Of a DNA stretch of 26,997 nucleotides, positions 15,836-23,202 are shown one piece after another; position 1 is the stretch's first letter; each line of letters starts with the position of its first letter. This DNA is from Symbiodinium natans. Its lineage: Eukaryota > Sar > Dinophyceae > Suessiales > Symbiodiniaceae. The notes under the pieces were generated by a model. The model saw nothing but the letters and a program-made list of their open reading frames with translations, had not been told where the DNA came from and made no database searches. A program made the translations under genes and the position numbers. The stretch lies in NCBI GenBank assembly GCA_905221605.1, contig CAJNDS010002153.1, forward strand, positions 227,501 through 254,497, read 5' to 3'.

Positions 15836-15954
15836 TTTAGGGCTTAGGGTTTGGGGTTTAGGGCTTAGGGCTTAGGGTTTAGGGTTTAGGGTTTAGGGTT
15901 TAGGGTTTAGGGTTTAGGGTTTAGGGTTTAGGGTTTAGGGTTTAGGGTTTAGGG
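15836..15954 (+). repeat. TTTAGGG array
   Basis: About 17 units, first few TTAGGGC. Confidence 0.98.
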
Positions 15955-16011
15955 CCGGGTTTAGGACACCCCAACCGAAGCCCCTTAACCCCTCAAACCC
16001 TGTGATTCAAG

Positions 16012-16048
16012 GCCCTTTGTCATATGAAGAATCCAAACCCCCCAACTG
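16012..16048 (+). CDS. Candidate microexon
   Basis: TGTGATTCAAG precedes ALCHMKNPNPPT and a GTGATC donor. Short, weak support. Confidence 0.2.
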
Positions 16049-16092
16049 GTGATCCACATGCTCTTAGTTCAAGTAACCCCTTTTTTGCGAAC

Positions 16093-16120
16093 AACCCTAA
16101 ACCCTAAACCCTAAACCCTG
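16093..16120 (-). repeat. CCCTAAA array
   Basis: Four canonical units. Confidence 0.97.
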
Positions 16121-16128
16121 TTTGGCAG

Positions 16129-16178
16129 AGCAGACTTCTGTAGTCTTTTCAAACGTCACGAACCATTACCTGCGTTGA
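16129..16178 (+). CDS. Candidate exon
   Basis: GTTTGGCAG precedes a frame reading QTSVVFSNVTNHYLR, ending at TGA inside the hairpin at 16169-16199. Short. Confidence 0.25.
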
Positions 16179-16199
16179 AGAAAGAACCTTCAACGTAGG
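16169..16199. repeat. Hairpin, 12-bp stem
   Basis: CCTGCGTTGAAG and CTTCAACGTAGG pair with one mismatch around a 7-base loop. Confidence 0.8.
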
Positions 16200-16221
16200 C
16201 TTTTCCACATGCGACTTGTTT

Positions 16222-16324
16222 CCCTAAACCCTAAACCCTAAACCCTAAACCCTAAACCCTAAACCCTAAACCCTAAACCCTAAACCCTAAACCCTAAACC
16301 CTAAACCCTAAACCCTAAACCCTG
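16222..16324 (-). repeat. CCCTAAA array
   Basis: About 15 canonical units without variants. Confidence 0.98.
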
Positions 16325-16370
16325 TTCTTCGTTCTGTTTTCCTTCTTTTGTGGGGGGGGGGGAGCCTCAG

Positions 16371-16469
16371 GAAGGCCCCGCATCAGACTTGGAACTGCAA
16401 AGGGGAGCACAGCTTAAAAAACTGACCATGACCCCTGAACCCTTCAACTTGAGCCTGAATTTGATTTGA
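16371..16469 (+). CDS. Candidate exon, 32 codons
   Basis: A pyrimidine-rich stretch GTTCTGTTTTCCTTCTTTTG and a G run lead to GCCTCAG. The frame EGPASDLELQRGAQLKKLTM continues TPEPFNLSLNLI to TGA at 16467. Balanced composition with an amphipathic ELQRGAQLKKL segment. It may be a terminal exon. No family recognised. Confidence 0.4.
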   Translation, partial: EGPASDLELQRGAQLKKLTMTPEPFNLSLNLI

Positions 16470-16493
16470 TGTCTTAAAACCTCCCAATAGGAG

Positions 16494-16562
16494 CACACAC
16501 ACACATAGAAGAAAAAAAAAGAAACACACGCGCGCGCACACACACACACACACCCGCGCGTC
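16494..16562. repeat. (CA)n / (CG)n and A9 tract
   Basis: CACACACA, then A9, then CGCGCGCG and a longer CA run ending CGCGCG. Alternating purine-pyrimidine DNA of a type able to adopt the Z form. Confidence 0.95.
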
Positions 16563-16586
16563 ATGGGGACAACTGTCAAAACAAGG

Positions 16587-16712
16587 CCCTGAACCCTAAG
16601 CCCTAAACCCTAAGCCCTAAACCCTAACCCTAAACCCTAAACCCTAAACCCTAAACCCTAAACCCTAAACCCTAAACCCTAAACCCAAGCCCTAGACCCT
16701 AACCCTAAACCC
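16587..16712 (-). repeat. CCCTAAA array
   Basis: About 17 units with CCCTAAG and CCCTAGA variants. Confidence 0.97.
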
Positions 16713-16717
16713 CTAAG

Positions 16718-16782
16718 GCATGCGCCCTGAGCTCCACTTGGCCTGGAGACGGCGAGGTGGAATCGAAGGCCTGGGATGCATC
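16718..16782 (+). CDS. Candidate exon
   Basis: CCCCTAAG precedes ACALSSTWPGDGEVESKAWD, meeting a GTTTGG donor. On the minus strand CATCCCAG and AFDSTSPSPGQVELRAHALG are also plausible. C-rich left, G-rich right. Confidence 0.3.
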
Positions 16783-16799
16783 GTTTGGTTTTGGGGCTT

Positions 16800-17065
16800 T
16801 GGCTTTAGGGTCTAGGGTACAGGGTGTAGGGTTTAGGGTTTAGGATTTAGGATTTAGGGTTTAGGGTTTAGGGTTTAGGGTTTAGGATTTAGGGTTTAAG
16901 GTTTAGGGTTTAGGGTTTAGGGTTTAGGGCTTGGGGATTTTTAGGGCTCAGGGATTTTTAGGGCTTAGGGATTTTGAAGGATTAGGGGCTTTAGGGTTTA
17001 GGGAGTTTGAGGAGTTCGGTATTTTTAGGGTTTAGGGTGTAGGGTTTCGGGTTTAGGGGGGGGTT
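16800..17065 (+). repeat. TTTAGGG array with degenerate part
   Basis: Canonical units with TTTAGGA variants, then a diverged ATTTTTAGGG section. Confidence 0.9.
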
Positions 17066-17141
17066 CTTCAGTTTAGGGTTCTGGGCTTTGGTCAGCGCTG
17101 AGGTTGCGGCGTTTGGGGTGTGGGGTTGAGGGGTTGGAGGG

Positions 17142-17182
17142 AACCCTAAACCCTAAACCCTAAACCCTAAACCCTAAACCCT
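17142..17182 (-). repeat. CCCTAAA array
   Basis: Six canonical units. Confidence 0.98.
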
Positions 17183-17223
17183 TGGGGCTTAGGGGCCTCG
17201 GAGCTGAAGCCCTTCTTTTTCAG

Positions 17224-17288
17224 GTCTTGGGCTCCGAGGGCCCCGATTCAACATCCGATGGAAGCCCCTCACTTGATGAGCCTTCGGG
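17224..17288 (+). CDS. Candidate exon with strong acceptor
   Basis: GAAGCCCTTCTTTTTCAG is one of the best acceptors in the window. The frame VLGSEGPDSTSDGSPSLDEP is Ser/Asp-rich, like a linker. The exon would end at GG|GTTTAG, so the first bases of the telomere-type array form the donor. No family recognised. Confidence 0.45.
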
Positions 17289-17476
17289 GTTTAGGGTTTA
17301 GGGTTTGGGGTTTGGGGTTTAGGGTTTAGGGTTTGGGGTTTAGGGTTTAGGATTTAGGGTTCGGGTTTAGGGTTTAGGGTTTAGGGTTTAGGGTTTAGGG
17401 TTTTAGGTTTTAGGGTTTAGGGTTTAGGGTTTAGGGTTTAGGGTTTAGGGTTTAGGGTTTAGGGCTTAGGGCTTAG
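17287..17476 (+). repeat. TTTAGGG array
   Basis: About 26 units with TTTGGGG at the start and TTAGGGC at the end. Confidence 0.97.
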
Positions 17477-17490
17477 GGCTGAGGCTTGAG

Positions 17491-17549
17491 CGGCACGGCC
17501 CAACTCCATCGGCCCTCCGGAAAACATGTCCTGGAGGGGCGGAGGCGGG
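17491..17549 (+). CDS. Candidate exon
   Basis: GAGGCTTGAG precedes RHGPTPSALRKTCPGGAEA and a GTGGGC donor that enters a G run. The acceptor is weak. Confidence 0.25.
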
Positions 17550-17571
17550 GTGGGCGGGGGGGGGGGGGGGG
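17550..17571. repeat. G-rich run
   Basis: About 16 consecutive G after GTGGGC. Confidence 0.9.
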
Positions 17572-17832
17572 TCTTGGGGTTTGGGATTTAGGGTCGAGGG
17601 TTTCGGGTCTAGGGTTTAGGGTTTAGGGTTTAAGGGTTAAGGGTAGGGTGAGGGTGAGGGTTTAGGGTTTAGGGTTTAGGGTTTAGGGTTTTAGTTTTAG
17701 GGTTTAGGGTTTAGGGTTTAGGGTTTAGGGTTTAGGGTTTAGGGTTTAGGGTTTAGGGTTTAGGGTTTAGGGTTTAGGGTTTAGGGTTTAGGGTTTAGGG
17801 TTTAGGGTTTAGGGTTTAGGGTTTAGGGTTTA
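17572..17832 (+). repeat. Longest clean TTTAGGG array
   Basis: The first 100 bp are mixed. From about 17695 there are roughly 19 uninterrupted canonical units. Confidence 0.98.
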
Positions 17833-17875
17833 AGACTTCGATAGGCGGTTAAGGTTTGAAAGTTGCGGCTTCCAG

Positions 17876-17910
17876 GAATCTTCGACGAGGCGGCTGGTCT
17901 CGGAGGCGGG
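17876..17910 (+). CDS. Candidate microexon
   Basis: GTTGCGGCTTCCAG precedes ESSTRRLVSEA and a GTTTGC donor. Confidence 0.3.
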
Positions 17911-17932
17911 GTTTGCTTTGGGGTTCAAGCTT

Positions 17933-17989
17933 TAACCCTAAACCCCAAACCCTATAAGCCCTAAACCCTAAACCCTAAACCCTAAACCC
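17933..17989 (-). repeat. CCCTAAA array
   Basis: About eight units. Confidence 0.97.
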
Positions 17990-17999
17990 AGTTGTTCAG

Positions 18000-18092
18000 G
18001 TTCTGTGTCCAGGGTCTAGAGCGGGACGAACTCTGAGAACCGACGTCGAAAACACATGGGCATATCTAACCCCCAAAATACTAAAACCCTAG
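18000..18092 (+). CDS. Candidate exon, up to 30 codons
   Basis: CCCAGTTGTTCAG precedes VLCPGSRAGRTLRTDVENTW and AYLTPK, open until a TAG in the next degenerate array. The right boundary is uncertain. Confidence 0.35.
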   Translation, partial: VLCPGSRAGRTLRTDVENTWAYLTPKILKP

Positions 18093-18244
18093 CCCCTAAA
18101 CCCCCAAATCCTAAAATCTGACTTCTGAATCTTGGACCCCTAAAACCAGCTATATTCTCCTAAACCCCACCCCAAGCCCTACATCCTAAACCCAAAACCC
18201 GAAACCCTAAACCCCTAAATCGATCTGAATTCTAAGCCCCCAAG
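18093..18244 (-). repeat. Degenerate CCCTAAA tract
   Basis: CCCTAAA, CCCCTAAA and CTAAAACC variants, strongly diverged. Confidence 0.75.
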
Positions 18245-18324
18245 CCCCCTACACTCCCGAAGAAGTGTGTGCCTCAACCCTGAGCTTGCTTGCTGCTGGC
18301 TCGAGTAGGGAGTTCGGGAGCTAG
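18245..18324 (+). CDS. Candidate exon
   Basis: After CAAG the frame reads PYTPEEVCASTLSLLAAGSS and REFGS to TAG. It has a protein-like small-residue helix (STLSLLAAGSS). No clear GT donor. Confidence 0.3.
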
Positions 18325-18352
18325 GCCAGACTCGCCCTTTAAGGTTTAAGGG

Positions 18353-18409
18353 ACCCTAAACCCTAAACCCTAAACCCTAAACCCTGAACCCTGAACCCTA
18401 AACCCTAAG
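18353..18409 (-). repeat. CCCTAAA array
   Basis: Eight units, two CCCTGAA. Confidence 0.98.
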
Positions 18410-18520
18410 TTCGGTCCTGACGCCAGAACCCGCGATCGACGGAGGATGCGCCCTTGACACGGTAGTCGCAGTGCTGGAGAAGGTCCTGTCTAAGTTCAGC
18501 ATATTTGGGGGCATTGGGGG
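18410..18520 (+). CDS. Candidate exon, 37 codons
   Basis: The CCCTAAG end of the array serves as acceptor. The frame SVLTPEPAIDGGCALDTVVA continues VLEKVLSKFSIFGGIGG to a GTGTTT donor. The hydrophobic-amphipathic VVAVLEKVL segment and Gly-rich end make it one of the more protein-like islands. Function unknown. Confidence 0.4.
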
Positions 18521-18537
18521 GTGTTTGGGGGAAGCCC

Positions 18538-18575
18538 AATCCCTAAACCCTAAACCTTAACCCTAAACCCTAAAC
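18538..18575 (-). repeat. CCCTAAA array
   Basis: Five units. Confidence 0.97.
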
Positions 18576-18672
18576 GGGGTCACGGGCTTTCGGGGCTTAG
18601 CATCCGCAGCTTCGCCATCTGGACTCGGCTTCGGGTTAAGGGCTGCCGGTTAGGGTGGCGACTGGAGGGTGC
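18576..18672. other. Island, exon possible on either strand
   Basis: The plus strand reads SIRSFAIWTRLRVKGC. The minus strand reads LTRSRVQMAKLRMLSPESP after an AACCGGCAG acceptor. Neither is decisive. Confidence 0.2.
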
Positions 18673-18740
18673 ATTTAGGGTTTAGGGTTTAGGGTTTAGG
18701 GTTTCGGGTTTCGGGTTTAGGGCTTAGGGTTACGGTTCGG
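18673..18740 (+). repeat. TTTAGGG array
   Basis: About nine units with TTTCGGG variants. Confidence 0.95.
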
Positions 18741-18741
18741 G

Positions 18742-18864
18742 TCAGCAGAATCATGTGCCCTGATCACCAAAGGAGCTGCACACATCCTCGGCCACGCCGG
18801 GGCTGATCTTTGCACTTACCATCCTGCGGGCAGCTCACTGGGCTCAGCTAGGGTTTCAGTTTAG
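18742..18864 (+). CDS. Candidate exon, up to 40 codons
   Basis: The plus frame is open as SAESCALITKGAAHILGHAG and then ADLCTYHPAGSSLGSA to a TAG. A second plus frame (ELHTSSATPGLIFALTILRA) follows a CACCAAAG acceptor. A GTAAGT donor exists on the minus strand at 18813-18818, so strand and frame are open questions. Confidence 0.3.
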   Translation, partial: SAESCALITKGAAHILGHAGADLCTYHPAGSSLGSARVSV

Positions 18865-18983
18865 GGGTTCAGGGGTTGAAGGTTTGGGGCTTTGGCGTTT
18901 GGGAGCTTTGGGGCGTCGGCGCTCGCAAGAGATGTGGCTACATGATGGGCCCCTCGTTCTGCATGCATTCGTAACTCCTGTAC

Positions 18984-19101
18984 ACCCTAAACACAAAAAC
19001 CTGAAACCCCTAAACCCTAAACCCTAAACCCCAAATCCTAAACCCTAAACCCTAAGCCCTAAACCCTAAACCCTAAACCCTAAACCCTAAACCCTAAACC
19101 C
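18984..19101 (-). repeat. CCCTAAA array
   Basis: About 16 units, the first few diverged. Confidence 0.97.
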
Positions 19102-19121
19102 ACCTTCCTCCACCCTGCAAG

Positions 19122-19201
19122 CCCGAAGCCTCAAATCCCGAGTTTCGTACTTACGGCGCCCCAGGCCTCTGCAAGATCTCCTGCCGCTCCGCCTCGTTGC
19201 C
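19122..19201. CDS. Candidate exon, strand unresolved
   Basis: Plus: acceptor CACCTTCCTCCACCCTGCAAG, reading PEASNPEFRTYGAPGLCKIS then CRSASLP, donor GTAGCA. Minus (19155-19226): acceptor ACAACAAGTCGCAG, reading GFTGLCYGNEAERQEILQRP with nearly all codons ending in G/C, donor GTAAGT. Both have full splice-site pairs. This island is the clearest case of strand ambiguity. Confidence 0.4.
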
Positions 19202-19252
19202 GTAGCAGAGCCCCGTGAAGCCAAACCTGCGACTTGTTGTTTTTTTTTTCAG

Positions 19253-19267
19253 GTGGAGGAGGAGGGG
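19253..19267 (+). CDS. Possible 15-base microexon
   Basis: A strong acceptor (T10 then CAG) is followed by codons for VEEEG and a GTAGGG donor formed by the array edge. Confidence 0.2.
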
Positions 19268-19505
19268 GTAGGGTTTAGGGTTTAGGGTTTCGGGTTTAGG
19301 ATGTAGGATTTAGGGTTTAGGAATAACTTGTTTCGTTGATTTCTTGGGGGGGGGGGGTTTGGGGTCAGGGCTTCAGCTTCAGGGTTCAGGCTTCAGGGTT
19401 TCAGTTTAGGGTTTAGGGTTGAGGGCGTAGGCCTAGAACCTGCGACTTGCTTTTTGTTAGGGTTGGGGGTTGAGGGTTTAGGGTTCAGGGTTTAGGGTTT
19501 AGGCC
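19267..19505 (+). repeat. TTTAGGG tract, interrupted
   Basis: Canonical units at 19267-19322, a G9 run near 19348, diverged units to 19420 and canonical units at 19456-19505. AACCTGCGACTTG in the tract at about 19438 repeats the sequence at 19224. Confidence 0.9.
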
Positions 19506-19679
19506 TATGCGGGGCTATCAACTTCAACTTAAAAGTTCGCTGTGGCGGCAAGATGCCCAACTCACAAAGATAAAACCGCCTAAATCTCCAAGCCCAAGAC
19601 CCTAACACCCCCCAACCCCCAAACTCCAAAGCCATAAGAATACGAACAAAGGACCCAATAACAATAAGAAGAAGATCAT

Positions 19680-19697
19680 GAACCCTAAACCCTAAAC
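19680..19697 (-). repeat. Short CCCTAAA array
   Basis: Two units. Confidence 0.85.
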
Positions 19698-19813
19698 ACC
19701 AGGTTCAGTGTCTCGGGCTTGAGATCCAGGATCCCAAACTGTCTTGTAGTAGCTTCATGGCGGCCCTTAAAAGGGGGGCCCCTTATATACCACGCATATA
19801 CCCTACACAAGCT

Positions 19814-19856
19814 AAGGGTCCTTACATCAGAACCCTTTAAAGCAGGTAAGGGACCA
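19814..19856. repeat. Short inverted repeat
   Basis: GGTCCTTAC and GTAAGGGACC pair with one bulged base around a roughly 20-base loop. The 19698-19813 stretch before it shows no clear gene. Confidence 0.6.
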
Positions 19857-19891
19857 TAAACCCTAAACCCTAACCCCAAACCCCCAAACCC
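19857..19891 (-). repeat. CCCTAAA array
   Basis: Five units, the last CCCCAAA-like. Confidence 0.95.
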
Positions 19892-19896
19892 CTCAG

Positions 19897-19948
19897 AAAC
19901 TGGGGATGAGGCTCTGCGCCGTACCAGATTTCCGGGATGCCCCGCCAG
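19897..19948 (+). CDS. Candidate exon with good splice sites
   Basis: AAACCCCTCAG precedes KLGMRLCAVPDFRDAPP and the donor G|GTGAGG. The donor leads into TAGGGTTTAGGG repeats and the acceptor is formed by the end of the C-rich array. It is among the best-supported islands. No family recognised. Confidence 0.45.
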
Positions 19949-19974
19949 GTGAGGCTCCACGCCTCCGGAGGGCT

Positions 19975-20054
19975 AGGGTTTAGGGTTTAGGGCTCAGGGT
20001 TTAGGGTTTAGGGTTCAGGGTTTAGGGTTCAGGGTTTAGGGTTTAGGGTTTAGG
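19975..20054 (+). repeat. TTTAGGG/TTCAGGG array
   Basis: About 11 units, TTCAGGG alternating in part with TTTAGGG. Confidence 0.97.
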
Positions 20055-20543
20055 GTTTGCTGTGATAGGGCGTAGATTCTCGGCGTAGATGCTGTGAAGA
20101 TTAGGTTTCGGAACAAGCTCGAAAGCTTCGTGAGGTGCGAAGAGCAGCTTTCTTTGTGATTGTGCAGGGCCATCTAACACTTTTCTCCCACCCCACGCCG
20201 TCCAAGGCGGCAAGCCACCCAAACTTACTCCTTGGGTTTAGGCCTAAACTCAGACAACAGTCCACTTCTAAAAACTGATTCAGCTAATTGCAGGAGGTCT
20301 CGAAGGGCGGGGTCGGGCCTCTGGGGTGCCCAGGGGCCAGTGGGGTCAGGGGGGCCAGGGGGCCAGGCCAGAGGAGGGTCCGGGACCCCCTCGGCTGGGC
20401 CCTGGCGGTGCCCCCCTGAAAAGGTCAGGGGCCCCCAAAATCATGACCCGAGGACCAGTAGCGACCTGGGGTCGGCTTGTGCCATCGAGGTCAAAGGGCT
20501 TAAGCGCCGCCCGCCAACGTAGGGGGGCGGCCTAGGCCCGGAG
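20055..20543. repeat. Duplicated telomere-flanked module, copy 2
   Basis: Shorter direct partner of 10624-11304. It contains an extra 13-base tandem duplication (the ATTCTCGGCGTAG stretch near 20083). On the minus strand it keeps LLFAPHEAFE and PNLHSIYAENL. The right end again has a GC-rich hairpin before the array. Confidence 0.85.
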
Positions 20544-20668
20544 TTTAGGGTTTAGGGTTTAGGGTTTAGGGTTTAGGGTTTAGGGTTTAGGGTTTAGGGT
20601 TTAGGGTTTAGGGTTTAGGGTTTAGGGTTTAGGGTTTAGGGCTCAGGGTTTAGGGCCAGGGTTTAGGC
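20541..20668 (+). repeat. TTTAGGG array
   Basis: About 17 units. Confidence 0.98.
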
Positions 20669-20724
20669 TTAAGGCCCATGCCAAACCTCACAACGAGGGG
20701 GTTTGGGGTTGTTGCGGGGGTGGG

Positions 20725-20775
20725 TGGTTTTGGTGTGGCTTTGGTGGTTTTGGTGGTTTTGGTGGTTTTGGGGTT
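20725..20775 (+). repeat. TTTTGGTGG minisatellite
   Basis: Four TTTTGGTGG units, producing a WFWWF-type translation that is not a gene. Confidence 0.85.
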
Positions 20776-20846
20776 TTCGGGCTTCGCGGGCTTCGGGGTT
20801 CTGGCCTTTTGGGTTCCTTACTTGTTACTGTCCCTATACTTTACAG

Positions 20847-20888
20847 AATATTCCTGAACCTGGCGACTGGGACAACTTCGGGGCTTAG
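20847..20888 (+). CDS. Candidate terminal exon
   Basis: A pyrimidine-rich acceptor CTGTCCCTATACTTTACAG ends at 20846. The frame NIPEPGDWDNFGA is acidic and ends at TAG. It would suit the last exon of a plus-strand gene. No family recognised. Confidence 0.4.
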   Translation, partial: NIPEPGDWDNFGA

Positions 20889-21030
20889 GGGCTTAAGTTA
20901 AGGGTTCGGAGTTTTGGGGGGCTTTCGGGTTTTCCGGATTTTCCTTTCTCGAATGTTTCCGGGTTTTCCGGGTGGTTTGGGGGGGGTTCAGGTTGCAGGC
21001 AGATGGTCCCGTCGGCACCCTCATTGCACT

Positions 21031-21165
21031 TTTAGGGTTTAGGGTTTCGGGTTCAGGGTTCAGGGTTCAGGGTTCAGGGTTCAGGGCTTAGGGTTTAAAA
21101 TTCGGGTTTAGGGGTTAGGGTGGTTTAGGGTTTGGGGTTTGGGGTTGAGGGCTTAGGATGGTTTG
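21031..21165 (+). repeat. TTTAGGG/TTCAGGG array
   Basis: About five TTCAGGG units in a row, then mixed units. Confidence 0.93.
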
Positions 21166-21221
21166 GGGATCAACCACTCCCGTGAATCCTGCATGCCGGC
21201 ACGAAAGCGGGACGAAAGCCC

Positions 21222-21302
21222 CCCTAAACCCTAAACCCTAAACCCGAAACCCGAAACCCTAAACCCTAAACCCCACAAACCCTAAACCCTAAACCCTAAA
21301 TC
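21222..21302 (-). repeat. CCCTAAA array
   Basis: About 11 units with CCCGAAA variants. Confidence 0.97.
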
Positions 21303-21306
21303 CGAG

Positions 21307-21408
21307 GATGGCACCAGGGAGACGACGCTGCCTGGGCTTGATTCTTTCTTGCAGGTGTTCTTAGGAAGGGAACGAGGGAATTGGGGGCCCATGTCCTACA
21401 CACACATA
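21307..21408 (+). CDS. Candidate exon
   Basis: After CCGAG the frame reads DGTRETTLPGLDSFLQVFLG and RERGNWGPM. An internal acceptor ATTCTTTCTTGCAG at 21354 gives a shorter alternative in the same frame. The right end merges with a microsatellite. Confidence 0.35.
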
Positions 21409-21512
21409 TACATACATAGCTATTTATATATATATATATGTATATATATATATAGATAGATAGATAATTAGATAGATAGATACATAGAGAGAGAGATATA
21501 TATATATATACA
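21405..21512. repeat. (AT)n, (GATA)n and (GA)n microsatellites
   Basis: ATATAT, TAGATAGA and GAGAGA runs. Confidence 0.95.
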
Positions 21513-21524
21513 TACACACCCTTG

Positions 21525-21561
21525 AAGGGATTCTATAAGTACCGACTTCCTAGAATCCCTT
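21525..21561. repeat. Hairpin, 11-bp perfect arms
   Basis: AAGGGATTCTA pairs with TAGAATCCCTT. Inner AAGT/ACTT extends the stem. Confidence 0.85.
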
Positions 21562-21596
21562 ACTGAGACCCCGCAAGCTTTTTGAGTTCCCTAAGG

Positions 21597-21677
21597 CTTA
21601 AACCCTAAACCCTAAACCCTAAACCCTAAACCCTAAACCCTAAACCCTAAACCCTAAACCCTAAACCCTAAACCCTC
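21597..21677 (-). repeat. CCCTAAA array
   Basis: About 11 canonical units. Confidence 0.98.
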
Positions 21678-21681
21678 GCAG

Positions 21682-21894
21682 GCGCAGGTCAACGGCCTGA
21701 AGGCAAAAACTCCTAGAAACCTGACAAAACCGAACCCTACAATCCCCCGGGCAGCCCTCTACAAGCCACTAAACTGCATGCTGGGATGCGCCAGGAGTGG
21801 AGCTCTTCATGGTCGCTGGTGGTCACAGACAGCAGTCGTGGCCTCAAAAACGCGCGGCACGCTGAAGCCCTTAGCCCGAAACCCTAAGCCCTAA
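21682..21894 (+). CDS. 70-codon open frame from a splice acceptor
   Basis: ACCCTCGCAG precedes a frame open through the whole 190-base island: AQVNGLKAKTPRNLTKPNPT, IPRAALYKPLNCMLGC and SGALHGRWWSQTAVVASKTR, ending in the next array. No ATG near the start, as expected for an internal exon. The true donor is not identified. Basic protein, no family recognised. Confidence 0.4.
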   Translation, partial: AQVNGLKAKTPRNLTKPNPTIPRAALYKPLNCMLGCARSGALHGRWWSQTAVVASKTRGTLKPLARNPKP

Positions 21895-21904
21895 AACCCT
21901 AAAA
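21866..21904 (-). repeat. Short CCCTAAA array
   Basis: Four diverged units. Confidence 0.85.
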
Positions 21905-21949
21905 GGGCTTCTGCTAGAATGACGGCCCACGAAGGCAGCCACGAGGCAG

Positions 21950-22153
21950 GTGGAAGCAGAAATCTTGGCATCATCTGCCAGCAAGTGCCACATGAACTGC
22001 CAAAATGCAGCAGCTGCTCCACCAATAGAGGAAAGCCCTGATGAAAGGAGCCACCCAAAATTGGGTTCGCCTATTTGCGGAAGCCCCGCAAATCAATACG
22101 ATGATTCCTCGAAAATTCTTTCCAACGGCAAGGATTTGAGGGATTCAGCTTGA
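21950..22153 (+). CDS. 67-codon open frame, likely exon
   Basis: GAGGCAG|GTG gives a possible acceptor. The frame reads EAEILASSASKCHMNCQNAA, PPIEESPDERSHPKLGSP and SSKILSNGKDLRDSA to TGA at 22151. Hydrophilic, Ser/Asp/Glu-rich, protein-like. An alternative ATG frame at 21919 (MTAHEGSHEAGGSRNLGII) overlaps it. No family recognised. Confidence 0.4.
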   Translation: MEAEILASSASKCHMNCQNAAAAPPIEESPDERSHPKLGSPICGSPANQYDDSSKILSNGKDLRDSA

Positions 22154-22217
22154 AAGGCTACGCTGTCCAAACATCGTGGAAGCTACTGGCGTTGGAAGGT
22201 TGCTAGGAAAGCTGTTT

Positions 22218-22305
22218 TGGGTTTGGGGTTTAGGACTTTCTCCTAAACCCCAAACCCCAAACCCTAAACCTAAATCCTAAACCCTAAACCCTAAACCTTA
22301 AACTT
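22218..22305. repeat. Head-to-head telomere-motif palindrome
   Basis: TTTGGGGTTTAGG at 22219-22234 is followed after a few bases by CCTAAACCCCAAA and further CCCTAAA units, forming a hairpin with a very short loop (ACTTTCT). Confidence 0.9.
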
Positions 22306-22334
22306 AGGGTCACTCAGCGAAGCACAGCTGATAG

Positions 22335-22394
22335 GACTCAGCAGCTGTCCACGCCGACCTGCCACGGCGGCTCACGGTGCAGAAGAGTGGGCGG
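22335..22394 (+). CDS. Candidate exon, exactly 20 codons
   Basis: AGCTGATAG precedes DSAAVHADLPRRLTVQKSGR, meeting a GTTGCC donor. Protein-like amphipathic reading. No family recognised. Confidence 0.35.
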
Positions 22395-22406
22395 GTTGCC
22401 CTTACC

Positions 22407-22515
22407 CCTAAACCCTAGCCCTAAACCCTAAACCCCTAAATCCTAGCCCTAAACCCTAAACCCCTAAACCCTAAACCCCTCAACCCTAAAACCCTAAAAC
22501 CCTAAAACCTCTAAG
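22407..22515 (-). repeat. CCCTAAA array with CCCCTAAA slips
   Basis: About 14 units, several eight bases long. Confidence 0.95.
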
Positions 22516-22597
22516 TCTAGACCACCCTAACTTGGGCTTCCCGTCGGAATCGTTACGAATAGTACTCCCTTGTGGTCCCTCTATAGCTATACTATAG

Positions 22598-22716
22598 TTG
22601 GAAGTTCATGGGTACTTATAACCAAAATTCTAAATCTACTTATAACCTACTTAGAGGACTTAGGGGGCGTATAAGTACAGTTATAATTGGGGTTATAAGT
22701 GCCCTGAACCTCCAAG
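22598..22716. mobile_element. Miniature inverted-repeat element, copy 1
   Basis: Terminal inverted repeats of about 25 bases (TTGGAAGTTCATGGGTACTT against the complement of GTGCCCTGAACCTCCAAG). A second copy lies at 26620-26741. TA occurs at both outer edges, compatible with a TA target duplication. No coding capacity. Confidence 0.75.
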
Positions 22717-22739
22717 TAATCACCCCGACACCCTGAACT

Positions 22740-22778
22740 AACCCTAAACCCTAAACCCTAAACCCTAAACCCTAAACT
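22740..22778 (-). repeat. CCCTAAA array
   Basis: Five units. Confidence 0.98.
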
Positions 22779-22831
22779 TCAGGCCCCTAGATTACACCCC
22801 TGCCCCTCCATCACGTGCAAATACCGAAGCG

Positions 22832-22968
22832 GGGGTTTAGGGTTTAGGGTTTAGGGTTCAGGGTTCAGGGTTCAGGGTTCAGGGTTTAGGGTTTAGGGTT
22901 TTGGGTTTAGGGTTTTGAGTTGAATTTTTCAGGGTTTAGGGTTAAGGGTTTCGGGCTTCGGGCTTCAG
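22832..22968 (+). repeat. TTTAGGG/TTCAGGG array
   Basis: Includes four TTCAGGG in a row. Confidence 0.95.
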
Positions 22969-22992
22969 AGGGCTCTGAAACCCCACTTGCAG

Positions 22993-23083
22993 AGGTGGGG
23001 AAGGGCCGGCGGCGCTGTGCCTGACATCAGCGACAGAACCAATGTCCCGCTGCACCTGGCGAAAGATGCCACAGCCACATGTG
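22993..23083 (+). CDS. Candidate exon
   Basis: GAAACCCCACTTGCAG is a good acceptor. One frame reads GGAVPDISDRTNVPLHLAKD then ATATC, ending at G|GTTTAG. The other frame (PAALCLTSATEPMSRCTWRK) is also open and is the one whose phase fits the next exon. The right edge CACATGTGG recurs at 23771. Confidence 0.4.
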
Positions 23084-23141
23084 GTTTAGGGTTTAGGGTT
23101 TAGGGTTGAGGGTTGAGGGTTGAGGGTTTAGGGTTTAGGGT

Positions 23142-23173
<32 letters not shown>

Positions 23174-23190
23174 GGTTTAGGGTTGAGGGT
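23082..23190 (+). repeat. TTGAGGG-variant array
   Basis: TTGAGGG occurs in blocks of three and five among TTTAGGG units. Confidence 0.97.
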
Positions 23191-23202
23191 TCTTACTTAC
23201 AG

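Noticed and set aside
17695-17832. True chromosome end (telomere)
   Set aside because: Arrays are short, occur in both orientations and are followed by unique DNA on both sides, so they are interstitial.
20703-20846. Trp/Phe-rich open frame leading to the exon at 20847
   Set aside because: It is the translation of a TTTTGGTGG minisatellite. Only the part after the splice acceptor looks protein-like.
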